Positions 49,556-59,555 of a stretch of 64,000 bases of DNA are shown here, piece after piece (position 1 is the stretch's first letter; the number at the start of each line of letters is the position of its first letter). The notes below the pieces were generated by a model, which ran no database searches, was not told where the DNA came from, and saw only the letters and a list, made by a program, of their open reading frames with translations. The stretch is taken from positions 16,391,001 to 16,455,000 of the forward strand of contig OY756971.1 of assembly GCA_963580455.1 (NCBI GenBank). Reading direction: 5' to 3'. This DNA comes from Euonymus europaeus. Its lineage: Eukaryota > Streptophyta > Magnoliopsida > Celastrales > Celastraceae. Made by a program: the position numbers and the translations under genes.

Positions 49556-50395
49556 AGAAATGCCCGGGCTGGATCCAAGGATTGCTATCCATAACTTGTC
49601 TATCAAACATGGAGTGCGTCATATCAAACAAACTCAAAGGCGATTCCGACGGAATTGGTTCCAAAGATTGAGAATGAAGTCAATAAGCTAATTGAAGTTG
49701 GATTTATTTGAGAAGTCAAGCACCCTACATGGATTGCCAACATTTTTCTATTTATGAAGAAGAATGGACAACTCCGGGGCTGTGTTGATTTCAGAGACCT
49801 AAATAAAGCATGTCCAAAGAATGATTTCCATTATCCATTATAGAGCTAATGGTGGATGCAACTACTAGACATGAAGTGTTATCCTTCATGGATGACTCGT
49901 CCGAATACAATCAAATTCGGATGAACCCAAAGGATGAGGAATTCACAGCATTTCATACTCCAAAAGTGATATATTGTTACAAAGTTATGCCCTTCAGATT
50001 GAAGAATGTTGGAGCCACGTATCAATGCACCATGCAAAAAATCTTTGATGACATGTTGCATAAAATGGTGGAATGCTACATGGATGACTTAGTCGTAAAG
50101 ACCAAAGACCGTAAAAATCACTTAGAGGATCTATGAGTTATCTTTGAAAGACATCATCAATTTCAATTAAAAAAAACCCTCTCAAGTGTGCCTTTGGTGA
50201 AAATTCTAGAAAGTTTCTTGGGTTCATCATAAGGTATCAAGGTATTGAGATTGATCAAACAAAGATCGACGTTGTTCTAAAAATGTCAGAGCCAACTAAT
50301 TTACATGAACTGAAAAGCTTGCAAGGAAAGCTTGCGTAGATTAGAAGGTTTATGTCAAACCTTGCTAAATGATGTCATCCCTTTAATAAGTCGAT
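49556..50395 (+). pseudogene. Decayed reverse transcriptase of the Tat-type element
   Basis: Blocks in order: CPGLDPRIAIHNLSIKHGVRH (49560), KQTQRRFRRN (49628), KKNGQLRGCVDFRDLNKAC after correcting a frame (49756-49812), the open stretch 49849-50136 with DDSSEYNQIRM, CYKVMPFRLKNVGATYQCTM and the catalytic YMDD (about 50077-50088), and KFLGFIIRYQGIEIDQTKID (50212-50270). Frameshifts near 49640, 49850 and 50140 and several stops make it non-functional. The usual YVDD of this lineage is YMDD here. Confidence 0.85.
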
Positions 50396-50454
50396 GAAAA
50401 GGAAACCCCATTTAAATGGGATGATACATGCCGAAATGCATTTAATAGTATCAA

Positions 50455-50890
50455 AGAGTATCTCCTAAATCCGCCTATACTAATGGCTCCCATTCCTGGC
50501 AAGCAGTTAATCCTATATATTGCTGCCCAAAAACGATCCTTAGGAACACTTCTTGGACAAATGAATGGCGAAAGGAAAGAAAGCGCATCATATTATATGA
50601 GTCTTACGTTGGTAGGCGCGGAGTGAAATTATACGCTAATTGAAAAGGTGAGCCTAGCATTAGTCTTTGTAACAAAGAAGCTAAGACATTATATGCTTGC
50701 ACATGAGATTCACTGACTCTCAAGGGCGGATCCACTTAAATTCCTTATGTCAAGGCCGATTTTGTTCGGAAGACTAGCAAAGTAGGCACTTCTTCTATCG
50801 GAGTTTGATATTGTGTTTGTGCCTCAAAAGGCTACCAAAGGGCAAGTCTTAGCGGATTTTCTAGCGGACCATCTGATTTCGGCAGAGTGG
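50455..50890 (+). pseudogene. Decayed Gypsy-type RNase H of the Tat-type element
   Basis: Readable pieces are PIPGKQLILYIAA, GTLLGQMNGERKESASYYMS (50545-50605), HYMLAHEI (50690), DPLKFLMSRPILFGRL (50735-50780) and SEFDIVFVPQKATKGQVLADFLADH (50798-50872). This is the usual RNase H after RT, with stops. It lies directly before a second RNase H domain, the hallmark of the Tat lineage. Confidence 0.78.
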
Positions 50891-50953
50891 GAACTTCCAA
50901 AAGAATTTCAAGATGAAGAAGTCTTCTTCACTGATGTAGTACCATCATAGAGA

Positions 50954-51463
50954 TTGTTTTTTGATGTTGCTGCTCAAAAATATGGTGTAGGAGCCGGAGT
51001 AGTTTTTGTTACTCCTCAAAATGAAGTCATGCCTTTCTCTTTCACATTGATGGAAACATGTTCCAATAATGTGGCGGAATACCAAGCCTTGATAATTGGC
51101 TTGGAAATGGCTTTGGAATTGCAACTCGAACAACTTGAAGTTTTTGGAGATTCTAAATTGGTAGTCAACCAACTCTTATCAATATATGAAGTTCAGAAGC
51201 TTGATTTAATTTCTTACCGAAAGCATGCAACTAAGCTTTTGGAAAAATTTGACTTGGTTAGTATTATCCATGTCCCAAGGAATGAAAATCGACAAGCAAA
51301 TGCATTAGCAAATTTAACTATTGTTTTAGCTAATTCCGATAAAGACATCACAGTTAGGTCCATTTCTCAAAAATGGATAATTCCATCATGGAAACTTGAA
51401 GATGGAGATGAATTAGAAGCCAATAATAATATCTCAATAGACGAAACTGAAAATGAAGATTAG
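50954..51463 (+). pseudogene. Second (archaeal-type) RNase H of the Tat-type element
   Basis: The frame is open for 169 codons. It has the plant aRH pattern: FFDVAAQKYGVGAGVVF, a central NNVAEYQALIIGLEMAL, VFGDSKLVVNQLL and a C-terminal HVPRNENRQANALANL. The Asp, Glu and Asp expected at the active site are visible (FFD, AEY, GDS). It is the best preserved domain of the element. The ATG at 50954 is internal, so this is a domain, not a separate gene. A dual RNase H is known from Tat/Ogre/Retand elements. Confidence 0.85.
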
Positions 51464-52680
51464 AGGCAACCAATCATTTACTTTCTTTAGTATGGAAAGT
51501 TACCAAGTGATCATTGTCACAATACTGAAGTGAGACGACGCTCCTCCAAATTCATTTATTACAAATATATGCTTTATCAACGTTCTTTTGATGATGTTTT
51601 TCTTTGATGCCTAAGCAAAGAAGAAGCAAATCAAGTGTTGGAAGAGGCCCATTTCGGGATATGTGGAGCTCATTAGTCCAGACCAAAACTCCACTTCCAA
51701 ATAAAAAGCATGGGTTATTATTGGTCAACCATGTTGAAAGATTCTATGTACCATGCCAAAAGATGTGAAGCTTGTCAAGTTCATGCAAACATAATACATC
51801 AACTGTCGGAGCCCTTATATCCAACTGTTGCTTCATGGCCTTTAGATGCGTGGCGTTTGGATGTTGTATGACCCATAAATCTGAAATCTTCCGCTAGCCA
51901 CTTATATATCTTGGCAACTACGGATTATTTCTTAAGATGGGTGGAAGAACTTCTTCTAAAAGAAGTTAAAAAAAGAGACCGTTGTAGATTTTATCCAAGG
52001 GAAAATCATCTATAGGTATGGAGTTCCCCGATATATCATTACTGATTATGGGAAGCATTCTATAATAGCCTAATAGACAAAATTTGTCAAAATTTTCATT
52101 TTGTCTAACATAATTCCTCCATGTACAACTCAGCAGCAAATGCACTTGCGGAAGCCTTTAACAAAACTCTATACACTTTGCCAAAGAAAGTTGACTCCAA
52201 GTAAAAGAGGGATTGACATGAAAGGGTAGGAGAAGCTTTGTAGGCCTACCAAATAACTTATCGAACACCAACACAAGCTACACCATACTCTTTGGTTTAT
52301 GGCGTTGATGTAGTGGTACCATTGGAATGTCAAATTTCATTTCTTAGGATTGCTATCCAGGAGGGCCTTCAGCAGAACAAAATGACCAGTTAAGTTTGGA
52401 AGAATTTGTGTTCTTAGATAAAAGACAAGTAGAAGCTTAAAAGCAACTAGAATTTGATCAAGCTCGTATGTCTAGAGCTTTTAATAAAAAAGTAAGTCCT
52501 CAATCATTCCAAGTAGGAGACTTGGTATTGGCTATAAGGAGACCATTTGTGATCACTCGTCGGACTGGGGGCAAGTTCCTACACAAATGGGATGGACCTT
52601 TTGCAATCACTGAAGTTTACTCAAATGGTGCTTGCAAGATTGTCGACAAGGACAGTCTATGAATCGGACCCATCAAGGCA
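51464..52680 (+). pseudogene. Decayed integrase of the Tat-type element
   Basis: The HHCC finger region is seen as EEAHFGICGAH (about 51640-51672) and YHAKRCEACQVHAN (51752-51792). The core reads WPLDAWRLDVV (51839), LYILATTDYFLRWVEELLLKEV (51903-51968) and YRYGVPRYIITDYGK (52013-52055). A later piece is AYQITYRTPTQATPYSLVYG (52246-52303). The C-terminal stretch 52468-52662 is open, with FQVGDLVLAIRRP and GKFLHKWDGPFAITEVYSNG. Stops and frameshifts occur throughout. Confidence 0.82.
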
Positions 52681-52783
52681 AAATTCCTAAAAAAAAATTA
52701 CGCTTAGAATTAAATCATAATACTCCTTGCCCATATGAGTATAAACTACAAATGGCATTAGAAAAAAGAAAGAAAAAAAAAAC

Positions 52784-52885
52784 TCACTAGATTGAAAACC
52801 CAAAAGGGCGATCTAGGCAAAAAGGAGTTAAAAAAAATAAAAAAATCACTAGATTGAAAACTCGAAAGGGCGATCTAAGAAAAAA
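52784..52885 (+). repeat. 62-bp duplication carrying the GAAAACCC(A/G)AAAGGGCG signature
   Basis: 'ACTAGATTGAAAACCCAAAAGGGCGATCTA' at 52786 is repeated, with changes, 62 bases on (52848). A matching word is found after the integrase of the other, minus-strand Ogre-like element (61839-61864 on the minus strand). It is therefore a shared non-coding signature placed just 3' of pol. Confidence 0.7.
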
Positions 52886-53113
52886 TAATAATAATCCTTG
52901 AAATGAACTACGTTTGATTTGATCCCTCAAAAGGGGTACGTAGGTAGCTTCGGAATTCTTAAGTTTAGTCAAATTCAAATGAAAAGAAAACTTTGTCTTT
53001 TTCTCCAAATTAAAAAAAAGGACTTTGTCTTTTATATCTTATCATTTCGAAAGGAAAAAAAATCAAAACATGTAAAATATATATATTCATGTTATGGTTT
53101 AAAGTTTTTTTCT

Positions 53114-53746
53114 TTAAAGAGAAAACTCAATTTCTCTATGCCTCGTCATAAAGATAATAGTTTCAAGGCACCATACCTCACGTAAAGCCCGATATGCTGA
53201 AGAGGGACGATGATATTTCATCATTGCTGCTTGAACTGCTAGTGACAAGTCCTCCAAGACTCTTTCTTTGACAAGTCTAGCAACTCGTCTGGACCAGTCC
53301 CAAAAGCCATTGAGATATAAAATTTCTCCTCTAGAGTTCAAAGATGTCCCCCATCTAATATGTCTATTTCCAATACTCTCGGCAATCAAAGGTCGTGGGA
53401 TGAAGTCATCCTCATTATGATGCAGAGGAATACACAAGTAAGGTAGGCTAGAGCGATGGGCATCCTTGGATGCCAATTCTTTGGATTTGCTAATCAAGGA
53501 CATGTCCAAAGCTTGAAATCGATTGACACCAGCAATAGGGAAGTGACCAATCATTGCACTATTGACATGAAGCTTAAGATAACCCTGCATCCCCGTAGAG
53601 GAGTGAAGTCCAACAAAAGCCATCGAAAAATGAAGTGTTTTCCCTTTAATTGTGGGATCACTAAGTTCTACAATCCATTGAGGATAAGAGTTTGTGCTGC
53701 TCTCAGAATACGTCTTCGGAGCTAAATGTGGTTTGGAAGGAGACAT
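53114..53746 (-). CDS. Antisense ORF resembling the plant mobile domain, inside the Tat-type element
   Basis: This is a 210-codon open frame on the strand opposite to gag-pol, between integrase and 3' LTR. The second half resembles the plant mobile domain (PMD; MAIN/MAIL-like, also carried by transposons): DFIPRPLIAESIGNRHIRW, LYLNGFWDWSRRV, and ALREVWCLET followed by a GE-type step (HREIEFSL). The family normally continues past that point, and here the frame stops, so the domain is C-terminally cut. The N-terminal part (WIVELSDPTIKGKTLHFSMAF) is not recognised. Antisense extra ORFs are known from Tat-lineage elements such as Retand and Grande. The domain call is from memory. Unlike the flanking pol it has no internal stop, suggesting either later decay or constraint. 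Confidence 0.55.
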   Translation of the reverse strand: MSPSKPHLAPKTYSESSTNSYPQWIVELSDPTIKGKTLHFSMAFVGLHSSTGMQGYLKLHVNSAMIGHFPIAGVNRFQALDMSLISKSKELASKDAHRSSLPYLCIPLHHNEDDFIPRPLIAESIGNRHIRWGTSLNSRGEILYLNGFWDWSRRVARLVKERVLEDLSLAVQAAMMKYHRPSSAYRALREVWCLETIIFMTRHREIEFSL

Positions 53747-53759
53747 GTCTAAAAAAAAT

Positions 53760-54430
53760 CAATTTAAAGAAATCAAAAGAAAATAAAAGAAAATAAAAGA
53801 CGAACTACGAGAATTTTCAGAGTCTTCAAGTTCCCTCAAGCACTAGACCATGCGTGTGGCACTTGCGTCACTTCAATAGAAATATAAAGAAGTTAGCCTA
53901 CCCAAGCTGCAACTCAAAATTGGTGGCTAAGTCTCCTTGATAAGTGTACAACATATAGGATGATATGGCTATTGAAAAACTTCTGTTGAAGCTAAGGTGT
54001 TAAGCTTTAGAGAACAAATCCAACTTGAAAAGAGAGAGACGTGATTCATCGATTAAAATTAGATCTTGGTGGATTTTGTAATAAAGTTAGCACATGTGGG
54101 TCCATGGAATAAAATGGATGAAGTGAAGCCCAAACGGTTTAACTCAAGATCAAACTGTAGCAAATTTTCCTATATTTGATACCATTCGATCACGATCGAT
54201 CTTCTCATTTTGATCCCACCATGGCAAGAGAATGGAAATAGTTTGTTGGAAAGCTTTTCTTCAGTGGCTTTACCGCACATACATGGGTTTATTTATAATA
54301 ACCCTAATTTAATTATAGTCTCCTAAATCAAATAATATTAGGTACAAGTTACCTACAAGTCAAATTATGTTAAATAATTCAATACTTAAATTATCTAATC
54401 CTTGATAAATTAAGTCTTGAGGGGGCAAAT
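53760..54430 (+). mobile_element. 3' untranslated region and polypurine tract of the Tat-type element
   Basis: No gene is seen apart from the possible promoter/leader of the antisense ORF. The stretch ends in TGAGGGGGCAAAT (54418-54430), a typical polypurine tract, immediately before TGCTACACTA. Confidence 0.6.
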
Positions 54431-55980
54431 TGCTACACTATATTTAAATAGAATTGTTAGGTTCTCCATATCCAGAATTCTTTGAATTCCTTAAAGTTCA
54501 AGTGATTCGAGTTCAAGCCAAGTCTCGATCTAAGTTAAAGTCAAGTCCTAGAACGAATTTGTTTAATCCGATCAAGAATGTTACGTTCTTCTTCCAACAT
54601 TCAATCGATAATTAGAGGATTTATGCACGTGACGATCACGTGCGAGGAGAAGAGATCAAGTCCACTTTGATTTACAAATTTTAAATTTGTACCAAGTTTT
54701 AAGTGTATTTAATTTACACGCGAAATTTGTTGCGTATAGCGCTTTCAAGTGGATCTATAGTTACCTGAGGAGTCGAAGTGAAATCACGAGTGACCCCCAT
54801 TCCTCTTACAATCGTTTGATAGAAGTCTGATTTCAGTGCATTCACATCACATTTTTTCATACTTTGAGACTAATTATAAGTCTCTAGCACACCTGTATAC
54901 ACTGTCTCGTCACTAAGGGACAAGATTGATCTTTTTGGCATACTGCAGCCAAATAGAGACAATAACACTATAATTATGCAGGTTTATTGAGCTAAGCTTG
55001 GCCCAAAAGATAGGCTACACAGGGCATAGGAAATAGGCCATGCATCATTGGTAATGGACCGGTCTGGTTGCAGTCTACGTGGGTTAGACAATAAGGATGA
55101 AATGGGCCATTAATCTAAATGTGATACGTGCCCAATTTTAATTATGAATAAGGAAATAAGACTTGGTCTTACAGGCTGCCTTGAATTTAGGAAGCAAGGC
55201 TTATCATAGTTTGTTACCTATTTTGGTGGAGATTCTATCTCACTCTAATTCAGCTCATCATGAAGCACGAAAGAGCATGTTTGCAAGATTTGTAGCACCA
55301 TTTAAACATAATTAAGTCATTATCTCAGTAGTTAAGAAAGATGGAGCACACTCGAGGGATTTTTGGAAGACTACAGTCATGACATCAACGTAGTTAATTC
55401 AATAGTTCTCAAAGGTTATAAAAGCATGAAGAAGAGAGTAACAAACACACACAAATCCAGCCCAACAAATTAAGTCTACATTCTATCATTTTCAAGCTTT
55501 CAAGCATTCTAACTACTGTCAATGTACATTCAGACTTTGCTTTCAAATTCATCATCCTTGTACTTATTTCATTCATAAATGAACTACTTACGTTCAGACA
55601 TCTTCTTTCATTATGAACGTTCTAGTGAGGCGCTCTTTAATGGATATAGAGTTCCCTAAAGTGTCATATTGAGAACATGATATAACCCTTTTGTTCATGC
55701 AATTGTTTGTTCTAGAAGTTTTATTGCGAGTACAATCATCTACTAATTCATGTTTCCAACAATTTTAGATTGACTGCAAGTCTTTGGCATGCTCACAACA
55801 ATTCTCTTGCAACCAAAGGGACATGATTGACCTTTTTGGCAAACTGCAGCAAAATAGAGCCAACACAAATATTAAAATTCGGTAATAATTGCTTCCAAAG
55901 ATTGGTACTGGATGCAAATGAAAGTGTGAAGATAGATTAACAAATGGATGCATTTAGGCATGCAAAGGGTCTATTTGGTA
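54431..55980 (+). mobile_element. 3' LTR of the Tat-type element and attached LTR-derived sequence
   Basis: It begins TGCTACACTATATTT after the polypurine tract. A block at 54760-54976 matches the reverse complement of 16620-16860, and its last part is repeated at 55769-55868. Between them lies LTR-like sequence with a TATA box (TATAAAAG, 55419-55426) and the phrase 'TTTCAAGCTTTCAAGCATTC' (55492-55511), common in Tat U5. I cannot set the LTR end, and two LTR fragments may be joined. No coding sequence is present. Confidence 0.55.
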
Positions 55981-56284
55981 TACTACAAGAAAACCGGCGA
56001 TTATCGAGGGATAAGTTCTGTTGATAAATACTGACGGATTAATGATGAACTTTTCATTTTGGAAATCGCCAACGGAATATCGACAGAATGATTATGACGG
56101 ATTGTTTTCGTCAATAATATTTGGCTTCAACTTTGGCACGATAATTTTCGATGGATTACCAATGAAATTTTCATTAGTAATCAACAAATTACAGACGATA
56201 TTTAATCTGGCGGTAATATTTTCATATATTTTATTTTTACTTTCGAAAATAATTTATCGACGGAATATTCCATGGGAAAATCAT
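55981..56284 (+). mobile_element. Left end of a second, different CACTA element
   Basis: TACTACAAGAAAACCGGCGA (55981) is a CACTA-type terminal repeat with the first C changed to T. Subterminal motifs built on GACGGA/CGACGGAA follow in both orientations (near 56030, 56063, 56076, 56094, 56146, 56190, 56238), unlike the GTGAC motifs of the element at 17523. It stops at ATCAT (56280-56284), where an Ogre-like LTR starts. The rest should lie beyond the window. Confidence 0.75.
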
Positions 56285-56999
56285 TGTATCAACCGGCATA
56301 AAAAACAGAGTCGCCACCAATTGAATTAATGAGTGCAATTGGACACTTAAGATACTTACGAACCAGAAATGAGGGTACGGGAGTCGATTGAGTGTGGGGA
56401 AGATATTAGGCACCCCACAACTTCTGTTTAAAACAGTTACCGAATTAATTGGTTGGTCATCTTAATAAAAACTTGTTCTCTGCAAGATATGATTATTTTG
56501 AAATAAATGGATATATTTAGAAAATGTTATCAACTTATGATAGTTTTTTGTTATAAAAGATCTCAATAACAATTTCATATAAGATTAAATATTATATCAA
56601 TTTATGACAGATTGGATTTTAAGACATACCAACCTATGGTATGGAAAAATGAATTTTGTTTTAAAAATTAAAATATATTTGAAAGGAAATTGGATTGAAA
56701 TTCAACATACCAACCTATGATATGGAAAAGTCAATTTTATATTTCATTTTAATAATACAAATTTATTTTTTATTGAATTAAAGACTTGAATGATACAAAA
56801 TTATAATCCTGAATTTCTCTTAACTTATAACAATCTTTAAGAATACCAACTCATGATAATCCTTTGATTTCTAAATCACTTACGATATTTGAGTATGATT
56901 TATAAATACTCACTTACGATATTTTAGTATCTATTGGATTTAATTTCAAAAATATCAACTTATGGTAGTAAATTATTAACAATTCATTATCCATTTATC

Positions 57000-57432
57000 A
57001 AACTTACCCATACATGCACCATATTCACCTACACATATAATATATATGATATACATATTATATACACACACACACCAACACATATAATATATATATGTAA
57101 CATCACACATACAATAATATAGTCTATATATATATAACATACACACACAACACACACACCCACACATATAATATATATATATATGTAACATCACACATAC
57201 AATAATATAGTCTATATACACACACGACACACACACCCATACATATAATATATATATATATGTAACATCACACATCCAATAATATAGTATATCTATATAT
57301 ATACGACACACACACCCCCATACATATAATATATATATGTATCATCACACATACAATATATATGTATATATATACACACGACACACACCCACACCCACAC
57401 ATATAATATATATATATATATATATATGTATA
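57000..57432. repeat. TA/CA-rich tandem array, units of 77-88 bases
   Basis: The word CATCACACAT occurs at 57101, 57189, 57266 and 57343, each followed by ACAATA/CCAATA and CACACAC runs. This indicates four units with expansion by microsatellite slippage. Open frames of Tyr, Val and Cys across it are artefacts. Confidence 0.85.
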
Positions 57433-57575
57433 TTTAATAATAATAATAATAACAAATGTGATATATAAATTGAAAACACAAACTAATACTCTTGGGGTCG
57501 TTTTGTGAGAAAGTACCATAAAGATATGTGTGTACGTGTAAAAAACAATAACAAAGTAATAACAATATCAAGCAT

Positions 57576-57880
57576 TAAAACTTCTGCGCTTGATAACCAC
57601 AGGTGGCAAAGCCAACCGTTTGTGGCGCCGTCGAAGTTTAAAGAATAAAAAGCGAAATAAAAATAATAATAAAAAAAGAACTTAAACAATAAAGGCGATA
57701 GAACCAGCCATATAAGATATTATTGAAGTAGTAAAACTTCTGGGCTTGATAACCACGGGTGGCAAAGCCAACCGTTTGTGGCGCCGTCGAAGTTTAAAGA
57801 ATAAAAAGTAAGATAAGAACATAAAAGAACTTAAACAATGAAGGTGAAAGAATCAATCATATATTAAAAAAAACTGTAAG

Positions 57881-57885
<5 letters not shown>
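57576..57885 (-). repeat. 156-bp tandem duplication with GGCGCC core in the Ogre-like LTR
   Basis: TAAAACTTCTG starts at 57576 and again at 57732. Both copies contain GGTGGCAAAGCCAACCGTTT and GTGGCGCCGTCGAAGTTTAA with almost no changes, so the duplication is recent compared with the rest of the LTR. On the element's strand the core reads GACGGCGCCACAAACGG. Confidence 0.85.
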
Positions 57886-57929
<44 letters not shown>

Positions 57930-57956
57930 ACGAATGATATATACCTGTAGATTGAA

Positions 57957-58225
57957 ACCTATTTTCCCTCCCTTTCCTTTCTTTTTGTTCTTCTCTTCTT
58001 TCCCTTTCTTTCTCTTTCTCTTTCTTTTTTTCTCTCCTTTTCTTCACGTCACTCTCTTCCTCTTTCTCTCCCATTTTCTCTCTTTTTCTTCTCTCTTTTC
58101 TCTTCACGTCTCTCTCTCTCTTTCTTCTTCTCTTTCTTTCTTTCTCCTTCTTTCTTTCTTTTCTCTTTCTCTCTCTTTCTCCCTCTTTCCTTCCTTTTTT
58201 TCCGTTCTCTCCATCTACCTCCCCT
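57957..58225 (+). repeat. C/T-rich low-complexity run
   Basis: Almost unbroken pyrimidines on the plus strand (GA-rich on the element's strand). The 112-codon Phe/Ser/Leu open frame here is a composition artefact. A transcribed GA-rich leader of the LTR is a reasonable guess. Confidence 0.85.
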
Positions 58226-58813
58226 TTTATAGAAAAAAGTATGAAGTCACGGGTACTTTATTTTTGGTGTGACCCGTAACTTCTCAACAAATCAGAAGTG
58301 TCCAATAATAGAAAATCAGTATTATATGTCTGACATGAATTATTTTTAAAGACAATACCAACTTATGGTATGAGCACACAGTCTTAAAAAAAAAATCAAC
58401 TTATGACATGTAATTAAATTTAATCATACAAACACCAACTGATGGTATTTCATGGAGTTAACTTTGATCCCTGAATTCCATAATTCAAAAAAAAATTGTA
58501 TCAATGTAATTCAACCTAGGTGTGATTTTGACATGTGTCTCTTTCACATTATATATATATATATATATATCAGATCACAACATATTTTAAAATCCCTGCT
58601 TTGGACTTGAATTTTTATTTATATTTAGATAATCCGAGATTCAAACATTTCTAGTATACAATATCATCACCAAAGTTATTATTGGTACTCTTAGTGAAAT
58701 CACCAAAATAGTTTTTCTCTCATCCTATTTTCACAAAGACCCACTATTTTATTCTACTCTCTTATTTTTAATATTTTCTTTGAAATAAACCCGGACGAAA
58801 ATCAGTTACTACA

Positions 58814-58827
58814 GCTGCCCCCCTTTG
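58814..58827 (-). promoter_or_regulatory. Polypurine tract of the Ogre-like element
   Basis: On the minus strand CAAAGGGGGGCAGC precedes the LTR start TGTAGTAAC. This is where plus-strand DNA synthesis primes in LTR retrotransposons. Confidence 0.8.
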
Positions 58828-59500
58828 TATATCTTTTATGAAATAAAAGATAAACAAAGGTGTAGTCAATTGAATTTCGCTCGGGAAAATAAAAGTTGAA
58901 ACATGAGATGTTTTTATTTTTTTAAAAAATACTCGGAATCACTACAAACATACCCAGCTTGGCCGAAATTGGAAATGAAAAAATGCTCGGGATCACTAGA
59001 GCCATTCCTGGCTTGGCTGAAATGGTGAACGAGTTTTTGCTTAACCGAAATAGTAAATAAAATTGGTAACCATGCGTTACCTAAACAATTTTGAAAAGCA
59101 AACATTCTTCATACTAAATAGTAATACACAAATTAAAATTTCCATCAAACTAATACAAACTCTTAAATATTATAACTAAATATTGTCTGCGTCACCAGAC
59201 TAGAAACAAACACACCTTACCAAAAGTTGTCTAAACCTGCAAGTTTCCAAACGGCCGGTTCTTCTAACCTAGCTACTAATAACAAAGTATCTGTAACTGC
59301 ATTTTGAGGGCTTACAATATTGGATGTTTCGTCTAGTCCATGCCTAGGACTCCATAATGCCCTATTCCTACGTGTTTCCCTACCAAGCTAGCCCAACTCA
59401 AGGCCTGTGTTATGAGCAACTTCCCTTGTGGGTAAACTTCCAGTTAAGGAACTAGTGGTTGCACAGTGAGACCATCCCTTGACAATTACCGCTAAACATC
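58828..59500 (-). mobile_element. 3' untranslated region of the Ogre-like element
   Basis: No gene is seen. There are two versions of a block reading '(A/T)ACTCGG(A/G)ATCACTA(C/G)A...CATTCC(T)GGCTTGGC' near 58930-58965 and 58983-59022, about 53 bases apart, so there is a small decayed tandem repeat. Confidence 0.45.
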
Positions 59501-59555
59501 TCAAACAAACAATTTTACCATAAGTAAAACAACAATATTGCAATATCCATAATAC

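Larger units (their letters stand above)
56285..58813 (-). mobile_element. 3' LTR of the minus-strand Ogre-like element
   Basis: The LTR is 2529 bp. Read on the minus strand it starts TGTAGTAACTGA and ends GCCGGTTGATACA. A polypurine tract lies directly upstream (58814-58827), which fixes orientation and shows it is a 3' LTR. The left-hand target duplication is ATCAT (56280-56284). It contains a TA/CA array (57000-57430), a 156-bp duplication (57576-57880), a (TA)n run (57888-57927), a C/T-rich run (57960-58225) and many TACCAACTTATGGTA-type hairpin motifs. It is a relative of the solo LTRs at 14139 and 28765. Confidence 0.88.

Noticed and set aside
45951..55980. Endogenous plant pararetrovirus
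   Set aside because: An integrase and two RNase H domains in Tat order are present, and no movement protein or coat-protein zinc finger of caulimoviruses is seen.
54431..55980. LTR pair between this sequence and 43950-45950
   Set aside because: The two stretches do not share their starts or internal blocks, so they are not the two LTRs of one element.
57000..57432. CRISPR-like regular repeats
   Set aside because: Units are adjoining and TA/CA microsatellite-like with no unique spacers, and the genome is a plant nuclear one.
57934..58272. 112-codon Phe/Ser/Leu frame
   Set aside because: Pyrimidine-rich low-complexity run in an LTR, not a membrane protein gene.
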